The notes beneath the pieces are model-generated. The model had not been told where the DNA came from. It did not search any database and was given only the letters and a program-made list of their open reading frames with translations. The position numbers and the translations under genes were made by a program. Below are positions 1 through 11,988 of a DNA stretch of 64,000 bases, piece after piece; position 1 is the stretch's first letter; each line of letters starts with the position of its first letter. Source of the DNA: Amia ocellicauda (Eukaryota > Chordata > Actinopteri > Amiiformes > Amiidae); the NCBI RefSeq assembly GCF_036373705.1, contig NC_089855.1, forward strand, positions 3,806,501-3,870,500. The letters run 5' to 3'.

Positions 1-900
1 CAGGGGGTCCTCCTCCCAGATGGCCCGTCTGCTGTCCTCCTCCTGGGATGGGGCAGACAGACTCCCCTCAGTCTCCACCGGCGCAGTTTAAGCCGGCGGG
101 AGAGTGTCATGGTGTGGAGGGGGCGGCACCTGTTGCGCTGCCTGCGCGGCCTACACAGCCAAGAGAGTGCAGATTTGGTTCACCTCATGTGGGCGAGATC
201 TCTTATGACACACCGAGGCTCAGGCCGGGCCTCGGATTTTACTGCCACTGCTAGCGCTCCTGCTGTGGAGGAAAAAGCCCTGTGGACAAAACCAACACAG
301 CAAGCAGTCGGAATATATAAGACACTATATAAACACGACTATTATTTTTAAAGTGTGCTATTTGTAGCTGAAACTGAAACCGAAGCGCACCGGAGCCCCG
401 GAGCGCAGACGGAACAGAGTCAGATTAGCTATCAAAGATAATAACTAATAACACAAATAGACACAGACAATAATAACAACGGTGGTGACAGCACAGCCGT
501 GAAGCCAACCAACCGGGCAATAATAATTGTTAATAAACAATCAGAGTCTAATGCACAAGACAAGACACGGAGAGCTCACGTTCTCAGGTCAAGGCGAAGA
601 GGCAAAAGAGGACGAACCTGGGAAGGGACCTGTTCTGAGTGACGAGTGCAGGGGCCAATGGCAGCTTTGATAGAGTGACATTTCGATCAGGTTCCCACGG
701 AAGTGCGCAGAAACCCCTCCCCCTTGGGAAGTGCTTCCGACTTGAAAGACAACCTGAAAACAGGACAAGAACCACAGTGTATAGTCTACAGACTAAGATA
801 ATTTAAGTTAAATTAAATTAGCAGAGACTATCAATGAATAATAAAATAAAAACTGGAGCTAGTAGCTGAGGCACAGCGGGACAGCTCGGTTTAAAACTAT
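1..900. other. GC-rich left edge with promoter-like motifs, no gene supported
   Basis: The first 280 bases are clearly more GC-rich than the rest of the window. Two TATA-like heptamers lie at 314-320 and 326-332, and a three-fold GAAA array with two-base spacing (interferon-response-element-like) lies at 370-385. Two segments, about 590-760 and 1060-1185, share a motif of the type agtgcttccRacttgaaaga, which suggests an old duplicated repeat or LTR. The short ORFs here (68 and 80 codons) have no recognisable domain. This may be the edge of a gene or retroelement lying to the left; I cannot tell which. Confidence 0.3.
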
Positions 901-2740
901 TGTAATAATACAATAATATATGTATGCGTGACAGAAGTTGCAGTATATAATAAATATACTTATATGCAACCTAACCAGAGTTGGGAGTTTTGTGCTTTTA
1001 TTAGGAATAAAAGACAGAGAGAAAAGGCTCTCGCTTATACACCAAGGTGATGCAAGGGCGAAAACGGCAAAGAGGAAGTTCCTGTGTGTGCGTCACATTA
1101 TATACAAACAAGGAACAGAAAGGGGACTATTTGAGTGACTTGGATTCCCTTTGTGCAGTGCTTCCAACTTGAAAGATAAGCCACACCAGCTATACAAGCG
1201 CTCTACAGTTGCCTCATTTTGTACTGGCACATTAGAAACTGGGCCGGCTCACTCAATGCTTATTATAATGGGACCGTTACCATTACCGCGCCAGATTACA
1301 TTTAATATCACTGTCATCCGGAGCTTTCCAGTGATGTACTGCATGAATAAGTCAGACTTCCCTGAGGAAAACAGGACTGGCTGCAGCCCTTAGCCCCGCC
1401 CCTTCCCTCACACACACTAACAGTGACAGCCATGAGACAATTCTATTTAGTTAAAAAACATGGAAAAACAACACAATAAAAGGTGGGGCTGAAAAGTTAA
1501 AACTTTAGCAGCAGAAGAAGGAGAAACGACAGTAAAGTCAATGCAGCGGCTGCAGGTGAAGCAGTGGGCCATGGGGAGCCAGGGCAGGGAGGGAGACATG
1601 ACATTTGTATTGTGCTAATAGGAATGTTAATAGTTTATGGTCTAAATGTTTAAACACTAACAAATGTAACATTTATTTTGTCTGAAATGTTTTTTTTCTA
1701 AAATATAAAACAATAAAATAAGATGGGTAAAATTATTTATTTGTACTGTTTCGTGTGAGATTTGTATTAGATGTTTCAATAAAAACAATTAAAAAAAATG
1801 ATACAAGGGTGTTGTACTTCCTTTTGCTTGTGTATGATAAATTGGAGAGGTTAGTGATTCTTAATTTAGCAATATTTAAAATCGACAGCAACAGAATAAC
1901 ATCAATCAATCATCAATCAATAGCGCCCCATATATGCAGAAGCTGTATTCCATCAATTACTGCTTCTCTGTTGACATACCCAATGTCATATTGTTAGAAT
2001 ATTGCTTAGCTGTATGTACATGTTACATCTTCATCAAAATTTATTAAAAAATAGCACTTTTCAAGCAGCAAAGTTTTACTTATTTTTAATATTTTAAATT
2101 TGCTAGCTAACTAGGCTAACTAACTGTACCAGTGAGATAATGCCAGACAGGCAGTTTGTTGATTAATGCACATGCCAGCCATCTCAGTAATTTCAAGCCC
2201 TATTCCTGAACATTTGTTGAATAGGAATTACACCAAATAGATTTAATATTTTCATCATATTTTAACTATGTACTTCAATTTGTGTCCTCTAAAATGAGTA
2301 CACCTGAGCAATTTATAACTAGTTTTTTACCAGAGAGGTGAGAGTATGTAGCATTATAGTTATTGTGTATGGCCCTTCCATGATGAATCATTTAATTTGG
2401 ATATGTGTATTTAAATGAAAATCTGCATTTTTACATTACATTCAACTGGTTAATGTTCATTTGAAGCCCTGCTATTTACATGAGTCAGTCCTTGACACAG
2501 CACAGACTTTTATTAGTTTCATAATGATTATTAATCCTGACAATAAGCTATTGCTTCCACTGTGTTGCTATCTTTATAGTCTGTAGCTAAAAAAACTATG
2601 AGCAACTGAATTTTAGTGCTATGCTACTTGTTCAATCATAACAATTCAGTGAGTGTTGTGTAGAACTCTTATAACAGTTTACAGAGTGTGTGTGTTCTGT
2701 AGCACTCTTAAAAAAGTACTATATTAGTGTACAACAATAG
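901..2740. other. AT-rich spacer, no gene seen
   Basis: The ORFs are short (under 81 codons), low-complexity and without recognisable motifs. The remainder of the repeated agtgcttcc motif lies at about 1155-1185. Nothing else can be supported. Confidence 0.5.
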
Positions 2741-2748
2741 CTGTGATG

Positions 2749-2850
2749 CAGCTCAGTGGTAGTATTAGGGGCTGGTGTTTGCACTAGTGCGTCGACGGGG
2801 CAGTTTGTGTTGTGCCAGTCTGGGTCAAAATCCAGGGATGATTTTTAGTC
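2749..2850 (+). repeat. Possible tRNA-derived SINE fragment
   Basis: The segment has a stretch resembling a tRNA A box (gcagctcagtggtag, about 2750-2764) and a B-box-like gggtcaaaatcc near 2822. The spacing is longer than in a functional tRNA and no cloverleaf can be drawn. A degenerate SINE head is the simplest reading. A 118-codon ORF across it has no domain and is not called. Confidence 0.3.
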
Positions 2851-5153
2851 CCTGTCCATCCCTGATTTCAGGCCGAACCAGTATGCGAGCCAAATTGACA
2901 TTGGTTTTTCAACAAGGCAGTTTGCTCACCTCATACAGGTCTTCTCTGAGTCCTCAGTCTCTCAGGCCCTTGGGGAGTACAGTGCAATTACTCTGTGTGT
3001 TATTGTTTTGCATTGTTTTTGTTGTCTGTAAAGCCCTCATGGAGTGCAGCAGCACGGTATTAATGACTAACCATAGGGAAAATACACGTTTGCCCCAGGT
3101 GCTCATTAAAAAACTCAACTGTAACATTTAAGAACACAGCGGTAGCAGACAATTAAATATCGGTGTGTCTGATTAGCAGTATCTCTCGTTGAGCCTGCCA
3201 TATTGTGACACACTGGGAGTTTCTCTGGGTACCTTTGTGTGACTGACTGCGCTGGATGGTAGTTGATGTGGGCAAACTTGGATCATTAATTATGTTTGTT
3301 TTTCACAGCCCTGCTTAAAGGAATAACAAACTATGTCATACTTTATTCTTTAATTACAAATTGTCCCCACACAGATCTCTCTCTCTCCCCCTCTCTCTCT
3401 ATTCCATGCTTTGATCCTGTTATATCTTTGTATGATCCAAGCAGAAATAAAGAGTTCAGAGATAATATATTTAATGATAACTTGAATAATTTTATTACAG
3501 ACCTTCAGGTTCCATAACCCAGCTCTGACTGATGCTTAATGGTGCGATAACTTTAATGCATTAATTCACCAATGAATCAGCAGTGGCTACATATTTAAAA
3601 AAAAAAAAAAAAATTATCATAAGTAAACCAAAAACTTGATTACACTAAATATTGATGAAATTAATATTAATTGAGCAAAAGATAATGTTTATGGAGAAAA
3701 ATATTTTTTAAACTACTTTCAGATGGTAAAACATGCACCAGGTCAATTTGACCTGGTAACATTATTGCTGTTCCTTACAGTTGAACATAACAGGAGGGTT
3801 AAAGCAACAGCTATTTATTTTTCTTAAACCTTGTGGCAAATACATCACAAATACCAGTGAGCCAGTGAGCTGTGCCCCGTGATGCAGTCCTTGAATGGGA
3901 TACCAACATTTATACTTTCTTGCAGGAATTGTGTTCCCTTTATAAGTGAGAAGATTGTGTGATTAACTGTATAGCTGTCACATTCAGCTAATTTGTACAC
4001 ATGTATTTAATATAAGATTGTGAGACCAACACTAAATGTCTTACTCCTTCTTAATTAAGTTGTTGTGATTATTATTACTGGCTGTTCATTAATCCTGCTT
4101 CTGTGTTTAAATGCTGCATTGGATCTTAATGGGGTCGGGGTGGGTACCTCATTCCTAATTCCTGCTCCCATCGCTCTCTCTTTGATGTGCTGCAACAAAG
4201 TGAGAGCTTGGTGCCACACACAATGCTGGGTCACGCTTAGAGGAGAACAACAGAGCCCTCTGCCCTGACTGGCTTAGACTGAGTCAGACCAGTCATGCCT
4301 CCTGGGATCTAGAGGGGAACACTACCCCTGCAATGCAAAAACAATCAAAAGAACATTGAAAGAAAAGAGTTGCAATTAGAAGCACAATCATTAACAATAT
4401 GTATTTTAGTCATACACACACACACACACACACACATATACTCATGTAATATATAACTATTATTATTACTATAATTATCATTATGAGATAATAAGAAGAG
4501 GTTGTAAATTAAAATCTAATATTCTGAGTCAATTACTGAGCTCCTTTCAAATGTTTTTTTATTGTTTTGTAACAGCTTTCCACATCTCACAAATATGCAA
4601 ATTAGTGATTTGCATACAATTACTTTGTTTCCAAATTCTTAATGTTTCCCTTTCAAAATTGATGCTGCATATTTTTGCTCTGTTTACTGACTTGTTTCTT
4701 TGTTAATTCATCTTCCAATGCACCACTCGACAGATGGCATCCAGGTGCTACGCAAGGCAGCAAATACAAAATACATAAACATATGAAAATAGATCAGAAC
4801 AATAAAACATAATATAAAGCCTTCAATACAGTGTATCTGCTGGAACTGGGTTTGGTGAAAAATGTGATGTTATTGTCTGAGATAATCTACTTACAGTATG
4901 AATACATAACTGAATGCATTTGAAAATATTATAGCCAAATGTGAGTCGGACAATATGATACATCAGGAATCAGGGGAGGAAAATAGGCTAAAAAGAAAAA
5001 AAGAAAAAAAGAAAAGACAAAAACCAGAATAAGAAGAAAGTCATCCTATGCAATAGGTTTACAGAAAGAGGGGTAAATATATTTGGAAACTTATGTTCTA
5101 ATTTACTAATGTCCACACCAACAATGCATTAATATAACTGGGATGTATGGATC
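2851..5153. other. AT-rich spacer with simple repeats, no gene seen
   Basis: It contains a (TC)-rich patch near 3378-3400, a poly(A) run at 3598-3613 and a (CA)n tract at 4414-4436. No ORF has recognisable content. Confidence 0.5.
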
Positions 5154-5161
5154 ATTTTAAC

Positions 5162-5474
5162 CAGTAGTGAGTAATCTAAATCAATCAGTGTGACACCAGA
5201 CCAGCTGTCAAATAACTGCCTGGGCCACAAGTCCCCTTTTGCCACAATTATAAGGCACAAATGCTACATTTTAATTTAAAAAGAGCATTATAATGCAGAA
5301 AATACATATCAAAAATGTATTAAGAGATTAATACATTGATACAAAATAATAATAAATAAATACAACTCATAAATATACAACTTACTTTATTTTACTTTAT
5401 TAGGTAGTCATGGGCCCCAATTGGATGCACTGTGGGCCGAATGTGCCCTGCCGGCCACAGGTTACCCACCACTG
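5162..5474. mobile_element. hAT-type MITE
   Basis: A 313 bp element whose ends are imperfect inverted repeats: cagtagtgagtaa at the left and the complement of cagtggtgggtaac at the right. It is flanked by 8 bp direct repeats, attttaac (5154-5161) and atttaaac (5475-5482), with one mismatch. An 8 bp duplication plus CAG-type termini is diagnostic of hAT transposition. No transposase is encoded. Confidence 0.75.
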
Positions 5475-5776
5475 ATTTAAACAAACGTTTGCTCTTCCAG
5501 TGAAAATGTTTCCAGCTAAACATCACTGACTCAGTTTTGACAATAACAGCCACCACCCACCTGACATTTCATCTACCAGTACTTTGTTCATTCAAAGATA
5601 ACAAATATTTTACTGCATGTTCAATACTAAATTTAAATTCGATGCATATGGGACAAATATATATTTTTAATTTATGATAGAAATATGTGATCCTTATTTA
5701 TTTCTTTTTAAATGCCAATATTGCCCCCTTTTGTATATTTCAAATACATGGGATATGTTACAACAATATTTTAGTC

Positions 5777-5872
5777 TGTAATCCATGTATTTATTTTATA
5801 GGCTGAAAGTATATTGTAGAAATTAACCTCACTATATATTTTCAGCATATCAATTTAGCAAATGGATTACAA
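5777..5872. repeat. Foldback (inverted-repeat) MITE, copy 1
   Basis: Imperfect arms at 5777-5814 and 5830-5872 pair around a short loop; both carry tgtaatccat near the outer end. A better-preserved relative lies at 32486-32576 and a decayed one near 53648-53725, so this is a dispersed family. Confidence 0.55.
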
Positions 5873-5899
5873 ATTAAGCACTTACTCAAGCACAACTTT

Positions 5900-7600
5900 C
5901 CTTTCTCAAGGATATAGAAGATGAAAACAAATCTGTAGATCTTATTAAGAACTGTCCCATTGTGTTTCTTAACTGGCAGTTTTCATTTTGATAAAGCAAT
6001 TGTTCACACTAGATTGGGTACTTCAATACATATGCATTGATTGTCTTTGCTGACCAACTACACACAACAGCTGAATGTGTGTCCTTTATTTCCAATATTT
6101 TGTTGATGTGGCAATACAGCCCAAAAGGCTATGTAAGCGTTCGGGAGTGTGTAAGAGTGCATTGTGTATTTTCTTTGTTTTTCCACACAGAACAGACCTG
6201 GGTTCTCATTAACCCTCTCTGTGTAATGAAACAGTCCTGAGAGGGCTTTAATAATTGGCTCTGCTGTGAAAACAGAGCACTGAGACATCCTCATTATAAT
6301 AGACATCTATTTGCAAGAGGTGCCTGTGGACGGCTGAGTCACAGAGCAATTAAAGAGTTGCTAACAAACTAACAAATTGTACTTCAGTATCAGGATGTGT
6401 TATCATGGGATTCAGGGGATCACACTCCTCTCAGTTGATCTCATTTAGAAGCAGAGACAATTAAATGGATCAGCTGCCCATTGACAAAGTTCATTTTCAT
6501 ATTTGAGAAGAATCTGGAAGGGAATGTGTAGTGAGGGTCCAGTGTGTGCTCTTTCCACTGTTGCAGGCCCGGGCATCATGTTGCTAATCGCCAGTCAGAT
6601 ACAGCTCTCAGGAGGTCCCTGGAACAGCAGCCTCCTTCAGCAGCACATCTCAGCTGCTGTGAAAACCCCTACTCAGACACTGCCATGCTCCCTCTGTTTT
6701 TGTCTCTCTTGCTGGCTCTGATATCCTTATTTGAGACAATATGCTCGAGTCAAAGATTAAATGACCCTCTCCCACACGGGGTTGACATGGTCTCAGTTTA
6801 TTGCACTCGGGACGACCTGCTGTTTTCTGGACAGTATGTAAGTTAAGGCCAAAGGAACAAGTTAACTCAGACACTTGTACATAGGGCTAATGCAAATTAG
6901 CCCTATGTACAGCTTATGGGCTGTTTTTGCAGGAAAATCCCAGAAAGGGTGGTTTACATGCATGAGAACAATACTCGAGACACTTACATCACTGAATCCA
7001 TGACTGTCATGTAACAGCTTGGTCAAATTAAACAGTGTACAGTGTGCCTTGCGTCTAGTTGTTTAATTACTGTGTTTTACTGATCTTACCCGAATGGTTT
7101 TGCACGGCACTGATGGAGCAGTGTATATAAGTGTTTTGTAAAGATATACAGAACTGAACAGAAAAAAAAACAACTGTCCATATTGTCATTAATTATCTTA
7201 GCAACATTTACACACGAAATGTGGGATTACATGTGAAAACGGGCATGTTTTTCCTGTGTTTTCATCATTTTGAGTAATGCCCTTCTCTGTGGCCATTTTT
7301 TGGGCAGCAACCCTGATTCTCCTGAGTTTTTGTACACGCTCATCATCACTTCACGAGTTAAAAGCCCTGTGTATAAACTCCCCCATTGTCTCCTCCTCTC
7401 TTGACTGTAGCACTGCCCTAGCTGCTAGACTCCCTTCACACTCCATCAACAGGTGGCGCTGTTGTGGCATGCTTCCCACAGCCCTCTACACCTGCCTGAT
7501 GCTTTACCTCGAGGAAACTCAGAGCTAACAAAGAAGGAATAAAAGCAAGGGAGCCTTTTGAGGATCCCAGCACTACACCCACATGCCACCGTGTCCTGGT
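5900..7600. other. Spacer with a perfect hairpin, no gene seen
   Basis: ORFs of 67-100 codons overlap one another in several frames and show no domain. The only structured feature is the hairpin at 6876-6911. Confidence 0.45.
6876..6911. repeat. Perfect 16-bp stem with octamer motif at the loop
   Basis: Bases 6876-6891 and 6896-6911 are exact reverse complements around the four-base loop gcaa. The centre reads atgcaaat, the octamer bound by POU-domain factors. Confidence 0.6.
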
Positions 7601-8290
7601 GAGATTTCCACACAGAAAACATCTACACTAGACTCTCACTTGGAAAGCTCCAGCTGTCAGTTTAAATTCTAACTTATTGAATGGAAAGCCTTAAGAATGA
7701 ATGTGAATCAAATTAAACAAAAAATAATTTTAAACATGTTATCACAATGTCTTTATTACTGATCTTAACTTCTGTACAATAGTTAGGATCAAAGTGAGCA
7801 CTCTGGGTGATGGAATTGACTTTGGTATCAATAACTGGATTTGTAATTTGCACAAACCTTTTTCAGTGGAGTTTGATGTCATCTCTAATAATAAGAGCAA
7901 TTTACTTTTTCTTGCATAACCACTAACAGTCATCGACCTACTGTATTTTAAATGTACCTGCAATAAATCAATCAATCAATTCAATCAATTTTTATTTGTA
8001 TAGCGCCCTTCGCAGGGTAGCCACAGAGCGCTTTACAGACTGGTAAACATACAACAAACATACAGCAAAATAAAATACATAAATACAATAAAATAACATA
8101 TAGACCTGTAAACATTTTACATGATCTAGAATAAAGTGAGTGAACATTTAAGTAAATAAACCATTTAGGCACGGAGGAGAGAAAAACAAAAAAACTCCTA
8201 TGGATGGCATGTAGGAGAAAATAAATCTCTGGGGGTCCACGGCTTAGGGCCCAGGCCTAATGGTTGCCTCCCCTCCAGGCAGTATAGTTG

Positions 8291-8938
8291 TTACAGCAAC
8301 AAGGAGATCAGAAAGTTCTTTATCGGTGCTGCTGGCTGTGCTCTTCCCTCTGGAGGAGGCCTCTCGCTGGCCATCGGGGGTGGCGGGGTTGGACCATCAA
8401 CAGACTTTGGGTTGCGATGGCTCGTCAGACCTTGGGTCTGGATGCCCCGTTGACCCTCCGTGGTGGGGTGCCTCTGGGGTGGGTTGTGCCTCATCAGACT
8501 TCCATGGTGGGGTCTGTGGAATCTGTTTGACAGATATGATTTAAACCATGACAGCACATTGTGAGATAAGCCAATACGGTTTTCTAAGCGGTGTATCAAG
8601 ATTTTGTGGTCGATTGTGTCAAAAGCTGCACTTAAGTCTAATAAAATAATAACACTGGCGTGCCCTACGTCGGAGGACTGAAACACGTCATTCAATACTT
8701 TTAACAGGGCCGTTTCTGTACTATAGCCGGAACGGAAGCCTGATTGGAATTTTTCATAAAGATGATTATCGGTTAAAAAAGCTTGCAACTGGTTTGCAAC
8801 TACTTTCTCTAGAACCTTAGAAAGGAAGGGAAGGTTTGAGATAGGTCGATAGTGTTTAAGTTGGTTTGGGTCGGCACTGGGTTTCTTAAGAAGTGGTTTA
8901 ATTACAGCTATTTTAAACGATTCAGGATAAAGAGACAT
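8291..8938 (-). pseudogene. LINE reverse transcriptase fragment
   Basis: An open frame of 215 codons. The first ~140 residues are the N-terminal fingers and palm of a LINE reverse transcriptase, including the first catalytic aspartate region in LDLSAAFDTIDH. The last ~75 residues are proline-rich and read through 3' UTR after an internal deletion. The second catalytic YxDD block is absent, so the fragment cannot be active. The exact 5' boundary of the original protein is outside the retained sequence. Confidence 0.8.
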
Positions 8939-9072
8939 TAATAATATTGTGTATTCTGTGAATAATTAATGGCAGAGATTGTTTTAGTAGTTTAGTGGGT
9001 ATAGGGTCTAGTGCGCAGGTTGTTGTTTTCATTTTAGTAATTAAGGAGACCAATTCCTGGTGATTTACTATG

Positions 9073-9597
9073 TTAAACGAGTCCAAGGTAGGCAGGGGCT
9101 GTGAAGGACTGCATGTGTCGGCTATAGTATCTGTGTATGTTTCCTATTCTGTTTTCTAATGCCGTTAACTTTGCTATTGAAATGATCCATGAAGTCACTA
9201 CAGTGAAATTCGGGGGGATAACCTCTGAAGGCTTTACCTGCTGGTTAGTAAGTGTTGCTATTGTATTAAAAGGAAAACACAGGTTATTCTTATGAGTCTC
9301 TATTAAATTGGAGTAGTAGGCAGACCTAGCAGAGGACAGGGCCTGCTTGTATCTTATTGTGTCATTCCATGCCATGTGGAAGACCCCTAGTTTTGTTTCT
9401 CTCCATTTACACTCACATCTACGGCATTCTGTTTTAAGTGAGCGAATGTGTTCGTCAAACCATGGTGAGTGTTTTGTTGGTTTAATTTGTCGTGTCCTTA
9501 ATGGGGCTACTGTATCTAAAGCAGTGCTTAGTGTATTGTTGAAATTATTTAATAATTCATCTACAGATCCTGTTTTGATAAAACTAGCATTTGGCAA
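9073..9597 (-). pseudogene. LINE ORF2 linker fragment between endonuclease and RT
   Basis: A frame of 174 codons with TVAPLRTRQIKPTKHSPWF and a downstream lysine/arginine-rich helix, the usual linker between the endonuclease and reverse transcriptase in L2-like LINEs. The endonuclease itself is missing through 5' truncation at 9667. Stops separate this piece from the RT piece. Confidence 0.7.
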
Positions 9598-10494
9598 CAG
9601 AGTAGTGAATTTATGAATAGCAGTGGGATTTAGGCAGCGAGTTTCTATGTTCCTCTCCTGTGTCTGTTAAATCTGTTACCCCTTCACTTACTCTCTCTAT
9701 TAAAAACAAAACACCCACCCACACACAATTAATTTTAAGTGTGGGTGGGTGTCTGTACGTGTGTGTGTGTATTTGAATTATCTTATGAAGGTGGAGAAAG
9801 ACCAAGACCTGGACACAAACAAAACTTCCAGTTAGAAAATTATTAGGGAAAAAATAAAAATACCTGCAGTCCCTGGGATTTAATAATGTGTTTGTTTTGT
9901 TTTATTACATGTATTTTTGCTGTGAATCATACCTCTCTTTTGGTTTTCCAAAACAAAGAAAATGCTCCTTAAATCCTGACCTGCTTTCTCAACATCAGTT
10001 TCGCATTACACAAGGATTTCCTTTCATGAGAAAATAAAGACTACATCAGAACAATCAATTAGTTATTTATTTTCATAAAAAAACAAAAACAAATCCAAAG
10101 ATTGACATTAAGAAAAAGGGGTTAAAGTTAAAATCCAATTCAATAATACATTCAGAACAAAACTACAGTACAAATAACATTCCAGGTATACCATTCAAGG
10201 TCAAAGAGATGCATTAGAAAGAAGAGATCCATCAGAACAAAATATCATGGTGTGAATATTTGAACTCTAAGGAGTAGTTACATTCCTTTATAATAAGACA
10301 ACGGTGTACATGTTACTGTTTCAGATTCTCCATGTCATTATATGGTTGAATATGACAATATTTACCCATCATTTGAATAATATTCAGTGAACAGTTTAGA
10401 TGAATCTGGTCTTTAAACTGTGCCTATTTATCAATGATGTATGTTCAGAGTAAAAAGGTGTGGAAGTGATAGTGAGTGAGAGAGCTGAACTCTC

Positions 10495-11457
10495 TCACAT
10501 GCTCTTTGGAAAGACTCTGCTCTTCTTCAGGGTTTTCAGCAAGCTGTCCCTGATCTCTTTAGTCCTCAGGCAGTAGATAATCGGATTCATGAGGGGAGGG
10601 AAGACGTTCTGAAACACAGCTGCCATGATGCGCTGATCTGCTGAGGTCCCAGGAATCCTGTAGGAGATGTAGACTCCTACGGCCGTCAGGAAGAACACAG
10701 AGATGACGAGCAGGTGTGAGCTGCAGGTAGAGAAGGCCTTGGCTCTGCCCTCTGCACCGGAGATCTGAAGCGCTGACCTCATGATCTTCACATAGGACAG
10801 CAAGATGAGGGTGAGAGGGATGAGGAGCACAGACAGAGCAATGGTTAAGCCCAGAACACTGTTGATGACAATGTTTGCACAGGCCAGCCTGAGCACTGAA
10901 ACATGATCACAGAAGCAGTGGAGGATTTGATCAGGTCCACAGAATGGCAAACGCACAGCAAGAATCACCGGAATTAACACTGATAAAAACCCTCCAGCCC
11001 AACACCACACAATGTGCCTCTTGACAAGACTGTTGCTTGTCATATTAGAGTAGTGAAGTGGGTGGCAGATGGCAAGATATCTGTCATATGCCATAACTGT
11101 CAAGGTAAAGGATTCTGCTGATATCAGACTCAGGAGAAAAAACATCTGTGTGAAACAGGCACCGAAGGAAATTAATCTTGAATCAAACATGAAAACAGTT
11201 AACATTTTAGGGACAGTGACTGAGATCATGGAAATATCCAGAATAGCCAGGTTACAAATCAGGATATACATGGGTGTGTGAAGGGACTCGTTTACAGCAA
11301 ATATGACCACAATCAAGAGGTTTCCTGATACAGTGAGGAGATAGACAGCCAGGAAGACCACAGACAGGATGGTCTTGCTCTCTTGGTCCTGCAGTCCAGG
11401 GAAGCCAAGGATGGTGAATTCTTTGACTGTAGATCCTGTGTGGTTTGAGTCCGACAT
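10495..11457 (-). CDS. Olfactory receptor OR1 (7TM GPCR)
   Basis: An intact 320-residue odorant receptor, expected to act in the plasma membrane of olfactory neurons through a G protein. Seen in the sequence: N-glycosylation site NHT at residues 5-7, GN at 45-46 in TM1, PMY at 62-64, the conserved C101 before TM3, MAYDRYLAIC at 122-131, SY at 221-222 in TM5, KAFSTC at 240-245, and NPIIY at 291-295 in TM7. The FPGLQ start is of the fish/class I kind. The frame is open 63 codons further upstream, but I start at MSDSNHTG because a pyrimidine-rich tract with AG ends at 11460, just before this ATG, so the extension is intron. OR1 is nearly identical to OR2. The ligand is unknown. Confidence 0.95.
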   Translation of the reverse strand: MSDSNHTGSTVKEFTILGFPGLQDQESKTILSVVFLAVYLLTVSGNLLIVVIFAVNESLHTPMYILICNLAILDISMISVTVPKMLTVFMFDSRLISFGACFTQMFFLLSLISAESFTLTVMAYDRYLAICHPLHYSNMTSNSLVKRHIVWCWAGGFLSVLIPVILAVRLPFCGPDQILHCFCDHVSVLRLACANIVINSVLGLTIALSVLLIPLTLILLSYVKIMRSALQISGAEGRAKAFSTCSSHLLVISVFFLTAVGVYISYRIPGTSADQRIMAAVFQNVFPPLMNPIIYCLRTKEIRDSLLKTLKKSRVFPKSM

Positions 11458-11459
11458 GA

Positions 11460-11988
11460 CTGAGAACAAAAGGAACCGATTTAATAAAAGTCTGGAAGAC
11501 ATACACACACATCTCTTATGTGAATATCTGCGGATGCTGAACTGCCCTATAGAAATAAAAAGAACCATAGAAAATAGGGTTTTGGTATATTCAAAGCTAA
11601 TGTGAAAACATATGCCCAGGGTATCATGTATCAGCAGGGTCATCATATCCTTTTGCTATTTAGCCAGATAAGAGGTATTGTATTCTTATGTTGTAAGATG
11701 CCTTTCATCAATTTAAGAAAAGTTGGTGCATTTTATTTTAAATAATACCTGTTTATGCTATTTGCTATCATATACAGTCAAAACTATATACAAGTAATTA
11801 TTTATCTTGAATTATTGTTTACTCAGTTATCTAGATTTATCAAAATTTCAATAATAAAAATAATGAAAAGTTCAGCAGGATAGCTCTGTGCTGTGCACTC
11901 TGCCTCTCCCTGTCCCAGCGCCCTGTGCAGCCAGCGCCTCTCCTCCCAAGTGAGGGCAACTGGCCGTCCTGCTGGAGTCACCTCTTAC
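11460..11988 (-). other. Predicted 5' UTR intron of OR1
   Basis: The donor gtaagagg (intron starts at 11988 on the minus strand) follows exon end caag, and the acceptor ctcag ends at 11460, two bases before the ATG. Length 529 bases. This is inferred from splice-site sequence and from conservation with OR2 and OR3. Confidence 0.65.

Larger units (their letters stand above)
7970..9667 (-). mobile_element. 5'-truncated L2-like LINE with internal deletion
   Basis: A non-LTR retrotransposon inserted in minus orientation. Its 3' tail is an aatc repeat (7970-7985) followed by a 3' UTR. Minus-strand coding remnants are a linker/pre-RT piece (9073-9597) and the start of the reverse transcriptase (8530-8938) with the blocks YRPISNLPFLSKVLEKV, FQSGFRSGYSTETALL and LLDLSAAFDTIDH, typical of the L2/CR1 superfamily. 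The RT breaks off after SWFKSYLSNRF and runs straight into 3' UTR, so the YADD part is lost. Copy B of the duplication lacks it, which fixes both edges; taaatc is repeated at each side as a probable target duplication. Confidence 0.85.

Noticed and set aside
2775..3131. 118-codon ORF as a possible small gene
   Set aside because: No domain, poor codon pattern, and it overlaps a SINE-like head.
11458..11646. N-terminal extension of the OR1 frame (63 extra codons), and similar 20-codon extensions for OR2 and OR3
   Set aside because: The extension runs through a pyrimidine-rich acceptor and intron sequence; family length and conservation support the internal ATG.
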